Both the position numbers and the translations under genes were made by a program. Positions 50,860-54,940 of a stretch of DNA of 54,940 bases are shown in pieces. Source of the DNA: Deltaproteobacteria bacterium (lineage in GTDB: Bacteria; Desulfobacterota; DSM-4660; Desulfatiglandales; HGW-15); NCBI GenBank assembly GCA_016932235.1, contig JAFGDF010000241.1, forward strand, positions 1 to 54,940, in the 5' to 3' direction. The notes under the pieces were generated by a model. That model saw nothing but the letters and a program-made list of their open reading frames with translations, had not been told where the DNA came from and searched no databases. Position 1 is the stretch's first letter. Each line of letters starts with the position of its first letter.

Positions 50860-52602
50860 ATGCCAGACAGTATCATCTCTCTATACAGGCATAGGCTTGC
50901 AGGAGAAAAAGGGGCCATAATCAAAGACTGGGGCGGGAAGATCTCCATCGCGCTTGCCTATCCTAACTATTACAGAGTCGGCATGTCCAGCCTCGGTTTC
51001 CAGGTCGTGTACACCCTTTTTAATCGCCGTGAGGATATAGTGGCGGAGAGGTTTTTTCTGCCCGATTCTGTTGAAGAGGATCTATACGGCTTTTCCGGAA
51101 AAGGCATCCTTTCTCTCGAATCTCAATCGGCTTTGGGAAGATTTGATATCATAGCCTTTTCGCTTTCCTTTGAAAATGACTATCCCAATATCCTTAATAT
51201 ACTTGAACTCGGCAGGATCCCGTTGAAGTCGGATGAGAGGGATGATTCACACCCGCTAGTCCTTGCCGGAGGAATAACGGCTTTTTTGAATCCTGAACCA
51301 ATTGCGCCATTTATTGATATTTTTTTACTTGGTGAGGGGGAGGAACTGATCGACAGTTTTATCGAACAGTATCTTGACGCGCGTGGAGGACGCTTTCACA
51401 GAGATGAAATACTCAAATGCATGTCGCTCAACCTGAGATCCGCCTATGTTCCTTCCTTGTTTCTGCCGCATTATGACGCGTCCGGGCTATTAAGTGCATT
51501 TGAACCTGTCGAAGGTTCTGTTCCTGATAAGATAAAGGTAGCGCATCCCGGCATTGATTATCTGCCGGTGAATACATCGCAGATACTTACGAGGGAAACC
51601 GAATTTGCGGGAAAAAGACTGATTGAATTAAGTCGCGGCTGCGGCAGATCATGCCGTTTTTGCGCGGCGGGATATGTATACAGGCCTCCCAGGTTTCATG
51701 ATGAATCCGATCTGGTTTCCGTTCTGGGGAAGATGGATTGTCAAAACATAGGATTGTTAAGCGCTTCAGTCCTGGATAGCCCCGGGATTGAAAACATTAT
51801 GGAACTGATAAACCGGAAAAAAGGAAATTTCTCGGTTTCCTCATTAAGAGCGGATCTCCTTTCATTAGAAAAGTTGGATAAGATCCGCAAAGGAGGACAG
51901 AGAAGTCTTGCCATAGCTCCAGAAGCCGGTTCTGAGCGGTTACGAGTCGTGATAAACAAACATCTGACAACTGATCAGATACTGAACGCCATAAGGCTGG
52001 TCGCAAAGACGGATGATTTTAACATGAGGTTATATTTTCTGCTGGGACTCCCAACGGAGACCAGGGATGATGTGGCGGAAATCCTGGAACTCGTTAAATC
52101 GATCAAGCATAATATGATCAAGGAATCCAGGATCCGGGGAAGAATGGGCGCGATAAGCCTTAGCATTAATTGTTTTATCCCCAAGGCATTTACACCATTC
52201 CAATGGTTCCCTTTGGACGATATGTCCAGACTCAAGGAAAAACAGAAGTGGTTGAAAAGGGCTTTTTCAAGAGAGGGAGGGGTGAAAGCAAATTTTGATC
52301 TTCCTAAATATGCCTTTCTCCAGACATTGTTATCGGTGGGAGACAGGAGGGTCGGTTCAATATTGCTGGCGGCCCATAGAAACGGAGGCGACTGGTTGAA
52401 ATCATTCAGATATTCGGATATCAATCCCGACTTTTTCGTATATCGTCATAAGGATCTGAATGAACGCTTGCCATGGGATTTTATTGACAACGGCATCCGC
52501 AAAGATTTCCTTAAAAAGGAATATAAACTCGCGCTTCAGGGAAGGGAATCTGAAATATGCACACCTGGGGAATGTGACAGGTGTGGAGCGTGCAGCGGGT
52601 AA
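50860..52602 (+). CDS. B12-binding-domain radical SAM protein (TIGR03960-like)
   Basis: This 580-residue protein begins with a cobalamin-binding-like alpha/beta domain (about 15-190), including IALAYPNYYRVGMSSLGFQV and LGEGEELID. The radical SAM domain follows, with cluster motif CGRSCRFCAAGYVYRPPR near residue 263-280. Further features are IAPEAGSERLR near residue 348-358, a C-terminal extension and CTPGECDRCGAC at the end, possibly a second metal site. The organisation matches the uncharacterised TIGR03960 family, often found fused to or beside a TIGR03936 domain. The substrate is unknown. Confidence 0.88.
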   Translation: MPDSIISLYRHRLAGEKGAIIKDWGGKISIALAYPNYYRVGMSSLGFQVVYTLFNRREDIVAERFFLPDSVEEDLYGFSGKGILSLESQSALGRFDIIAFSLSFENDYPNILNILELGRIPLKSDERDDSHPLVLAGGITAFLNPEPIAPFIDIFLLGEGEELIDSFIEQYLDARGGRFHRDEILKCMSLNLRSAYVPSLFLPHYDASGLLSAFEPVEGSVPDKIKVAHPGIDYLPVNTSQILTRETEFAGKRLIELSRGCGRSCRFCAAGYVYRPPRFHDESDLVSVLGKMDCQNIGLLSASVLDSPGIENIMELINRKKGNFSVSSLRADLLSLEKLDKIRKGGQRSLAIAPEAGSERLRVVINKHLTTDQILNAIRLVAKTDDFNMRLYFLLGLPTETRDDVAEILELVKSIKHNMIKESRIRGRMGAISLSINCFIPKAFTPFQWFPLDDMSRLKEKQKWLKRAFSREGGVKANFDLPKYAFLQTLLSVGDRRVGSILLAAHRNGGDWLKSFRYSDINPDFFVYRHKDLNERLPWDFIDNGIRKDFLKKEYKLALQGRESEICTPGECDRCGACSG

Positions 52603-52611
52603 ACCAAAAAA

Positions 52612-53925
52612 TTATCCAAACATCAGCCTTGGCAGGTAAAGAACAATCTCAGGAAAAACGGCACATATGGCCAATCCGATGGCCTCAAGGATGATAAAGG
52701 GATATACTGAGCGATAGATATCTATAATATCTATACCTTCGGGGACAATTCCTTTCATGTAAAAGAGGTTCGGCCCAAAGGGCGGGGTAAGGAAACCGAG
52801 TTCCATATTCATAATAAACATGACTCCGAACCACAGGGAACTAAAACCCAATGATGTTATCAGCGGCACGAATATGGGGATAGAGAGGATCATGATAGCC
52901 CAGGGATCCATGAGACATCCAAGAAATAACCAGATCAATTGTATCCCTAGAAATATAATCCACCTGTTGACTTCCAGTGACTGGATGCCTTGCAACACAA
53001 AGCTCTGTCCGCCTATTGCCGCAAAAAGACTGCCGAAAAACATCCCCGCGCTTACGATCCAGCAGACAAAGGCAACGACCTTAACAGTGGCATATAAGGC
53101 TTTACTGACGTTTTCCCAGGATAATTTCCCGTAGATTATAGCACAGATGACGCTTCCCAGGGCACCGATAGATGCAGCCTCGGTGGGAGTGGTTATTCCC
53201 AGAAACAATGAGCCAAGGACAGCAACGATTAACAGTACCGGCAGGATGACGGCCCGCAACGCAACAAACTTTTCTCTCCATCCACATCTTTCATCCATGG
53301 ATATGGGGGGTCCCAAACGCGGATTAATGGTGCACCTTATCAAGATATAAGCGATGTATAAGGCAGATAATAAAATGCCCGGAAAGATGCCACCCAGGAA
53401 CATCTGGCCCACTGACTCTGCCGCCTGCAGGGCCCATACTATCATCATACTGCTGGGAGGGATCAACTGTCCAAGCCCTCCCCCTGCTAAAACACAGCCG
53501 ACAGCGATATGTTTATCATAGCCTCTTTTCAACATGGCCGGCAAAGCAATGACGCCCATTGTAACGATACCAGCGGCACTTACCCCTGAGATAGCGGCGA
53601 ATACGGTACAGATGATAATGGTCCCTATGGCGAGTCCTCCGGGAATCCTTCCAAACCATTTGTGCATCATCTCATACAGGTCATCGGCCACCCCGGAACT
53701 CTCAAGGATATTGGCCATAAAGAGGAATAGGGGAACGGCTATAAAACCGAAATTGCTCATTACGCCAAACATGGAACTCACAGCCATTCCCAAGGCCGAG
53801 GGTCCGAGCATGAAGTATGTCAATATGACACTTATCCCACCGAGGCCGAATACAACCGGCAGTCCGGTCAGAAGAACCAGAAGCATGGAACCGAAAAGTA
53901 CATACACCGCTGTGTGGGGATCCAT
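52612..53925 (-). CDS. dctM: TRAP transporter large permease (DctM-like)
   Basis: This 437-residue polytopic protein of the DctM/SiaM family has long hydrophobic helices with GLPVVFGLG, VPLFLFMANIL, GISVSAAGIVTMG-like residues and PPSSMMIVWAL. PTEAASIGALG (near residue 241-251) and TPPFGPNLFYMKG (near 384-396) are typical. It forms the cation-coupled translocation path of a tripartite ATP-independent transporter. Its ATG overlaps the dctQ stop by one base. Confidence 0.94.
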   Translation of the reverse strand: MDPHTAVYVLFGSMLLVLLTGLPVVFGLGGISVILTYFMLGPSALGMAVSSMFGVMSNFGFIAVPLFLFMANILESSGVADDLYEMMHKWFGRIPGGLAIGTIIICTVFAAISGVSAAGIVTMGVIALPAMLKRGYDKHIAVGCVLAGGGLGQLIPPSSMMIVWALQAAESVGQMFLGGIFPGILLSALYIAYILIRCTINPRLGPPISMDERCGWREKFVALRAVILPVLLIVAVLGSLFLGITTPTEAASIGALGSVICAIIYGKLSWENVSKALYATVKVVAFVCWIVSAGMFFGSLFAAIGGQSFVLQGIQSLEVNRWIIFLGIQLIWLFLGCLMDPWAIMILSIPIFVPLITSLGFSSLWFGVMFIMNMELGFLTPPFGPNLFYMKGIVPEGIDIIDIYRSVYPFIILEAIGLAICAVFPEIVLYLPRLMFG

Positions 53926-54437
53926 TATTCAGGCTCCTTTTTACCTGTCAGGATATAAATGTTCCTCATGATTCTGACTATTCCCTGTAAGAGCACGAGG
54001 AATGCGCCGACCGGGATTACCATTTTTATAGGCCACCGGGGCGGGGCCCAGGCACTGTCGGTATGTTCATTGAGCACAACCGCCCTCCATGCGGATTCCC
54101 AGCCTTTCCAGATCAATACCCCGATAAAGACGAACATGAATATACTTGTAATGATCTCTACCAGGGCCTTGTTGCGGGGGGATAACTTCATATAAAAGAT
54201 ATCTATCCTGACGTGGGCATCATATTTGAGGGCATAGGCTCCAGCCAGGACAAAGGTGGTGCCAAACAGGAAGGTACTCATTTCAAATGTCCAATCCTGT
54301 GATCTGCTGAACACATATCGCATGGCTATCTCGTAAAAAACCGTGAATAATGATCCCAGGATAAGATAGGATGCCAGTCTGCCGGTCACCTCACTCAGGC
54401 CATCGATAATTCTCATAAAGCGGCTGATGAACCCCAT
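53925..54437 (-). CDS. dctQ: TRAP transporter small permease (DctQ-like)
   Basis: This 170-residue protein has four membrane helices and the family pattern YEIAMRYVFSRSQDWTFEMS (about 35-54) and VLAGAYALKYDAHVRIDIFY. It pairs with DctM in the membrane. It is separated from the dctP stop by about 80 bp containing a strong hairpin. Confidence 0.92.
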   Translation of the reverse strand: MGFISRFMRIIDGLSEVTGRLASYLILGSLFTVFYEIAMRYVFSRSQDWTFEMSTFLFGTTFVLAGAYALKYDAHVRIDIFYMKLSPRNKALVEIITSIFMFVFIGVLIWKGWESAWRAVVLNEHTDSAWAPPRWPIKMVIPVGAFLVLLQGIVRIMRNIYILTGKKEPE

Positions 54438-54470
54438 TTTTCTACCTCGCAGGTTATGGATCTTTATAAG

Positions 54471-54507
54471 AAAAGAGCGGGCATTCTTTCATCCGGCCCG
54501 CTCTTTT
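54471..54507 (-). terminator. Intercistronic hairpin between dctP and dctQ
   Basis: AAAAGAGCGGGC (54471-54482) and GCCCGCTCTTTT (54496-54507) form a 12-bp perfect stem with a 13-nt loop, and T-runs exist on both strands. On the minus strand it lies just after dctP, where partial termination could make more binding protein than permease. Confidence 0.75.
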
Positions 54508-54517
54508 AATGATCCTT

Positions 54518-54940
54518 TTATTCTTCACCCATCTCCTTTTGGTGTTTCCTTACAATCTCAATCGCTTCCGCAGCGACCTTATCCTTCGCTGCCACCTCAT
54601 CCCAGATCTCATCGGCAGCTTTTTTGATTTCCCTGACATCACCATCGGATAATTGGTTCATCTTTATGCCCATTTTTTGGACCTCTTCGATGGTCACATA
54701 ATTATGACGCGGGTTGTAATATCTGGCATTCCATGATCTCCATACATGGAAGGTCAGCTTGACGAGCTTTTTAAGATCGTCCGGCAGTTCATCCCATTTC
54801 TTGGAATTAATAAAAGTGCTATGTGTAGCGCCCCAGTTCAACTGGGGAAGCAACCCATAGGGGACGACTTCGTAAAATTTGTTTGATTCTATAACGGCTG
54901 TAACAATAAGGACACCATCAAGGGCGCCCATTTGCAGGGC
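54518..54940 (-). CDS. dctP: TRAP transporter substrate-binding protein DctP, C-terminal part (partial)
   Basis: The frame is open to the window edge, so the N-terminus and signal peptide are missing. The visible 140 residues start ALQMGALDGVLI, the DctP pattern near the ligand site. They continue with NWGATHSTFINSKKWDELPDD, in two parts ATHSTFINSKKW and DELPDDLK, and end in a charged helix. It binds the substrate in the periplasm and delivers it to DctQM. The substrate cannot be told from this fragment. Confidence 0.9.
   Translation of the reverse strand, partial: ALQMGALDGVLIVTAVIESNKFYEVVPYGLLPQLNWGATHSTFINSKKWDELPDDLKKLVKLTFHVWRSWNARYYNPRHNYVTIEEVQKMGIKMNQLSDGDVREIKKAADEIWDEVAAKDKVAAEAIEIVRKHQKEMGEE

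Overview
The window looks like chromosome from an anaerobic Gram-negative bacterium, most likely a deltaproteobacterium in the Desulfobacterota sense. An RND efflux pump, sedoheptulose-7-phosphate isomerase for LPS heptose, a SPOR-domain lipoprotein and a full division and cell wall cluster indicate a Gram-negative envelope. An Rnf operon headed by a tetraheme cytochrome c, selenocysteine machinery (SelA), an MmgE/PrpD protein and a TRAP transporter fit an anaerobic sulfate-reducing or syntrophic lifestyle. This placement is inferred from gene content; no marker gene was compared with a database.

Layout. 1-4987: a tetR-adaptor-RND efflux operon (minus strand) and a divergent MFS exporter, separated by a near-perfect palindromic operator. 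4996-6687: a small accessory island with a MazF toxin remnant, a REP-associated (RAYT) transposase and a BrnT/BrnA toxin-antitoxin pair. All three genes lie on the plus strand, and each stop codon sits in the first bases of an inverted-repeat element. Two of those elements resemble integron attC sites. 6773-9873: nitroreductase, an unusual aconitase/isopropylmalate-dehydratase-like pair, and IspF. 9910-10343: repeats, including a 247-bp element with 24-bp perfect terminal inverted repeats; a second copy lies at 24809-25055. 10402-13821: FmdB-like zinc ribbon, an unassigned conserved protein, GmhA, SelA and tRNA-His. 13864-19678: two plus-strand transport and metabolism genes (MFS, MmgE/PrpD), a VanZ/LRAT-like pair, a YefM-YoeB toxin-antitoxin module, and a fragment of an integron-type integrase. 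19683-24109: adenylate kinase, a phosphoglycerate-mutase-like protein that is probably a homoserine kinase, homoserine dehydrogenase and an aminotransferase. 24276-29703: an RseC-like gene and the Rnf operon (cytochrome c, rnfC, D, G, E, A), with rnfB absent from its usual place. 29704-32437: palindromic repeats, a SPOR lipoprotein, a methyltransferase and a cysteine-rich protein.

32594-50704 is a nearly complete dcw cluster on the plus strand: mraZ, rsmH, ftsL, ftsI, murE, murF, a free-standing response-regulator receiver, mraY, a possible 62-residue gene, murD, ftsW, murG, murC, murB, ftsQ, ftsA, ftsZ. It has a clear promoter, four MraZ-type repeats at its start and a hairpin after ftsZ. 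Next come a B12-type radical SAM protein and, on the minus strand, a TRAP transporter cut by the end of the window.

The observations most worth following are the attC-like cassette remnant with toxin-antitoxin genes plus the distant IntI-like fragment, the two-copy terminal-inverted-repeat element, the CheY-like receiver translationally interleaved between murF and mraY, and the altered active site of the LeuC-like protein.
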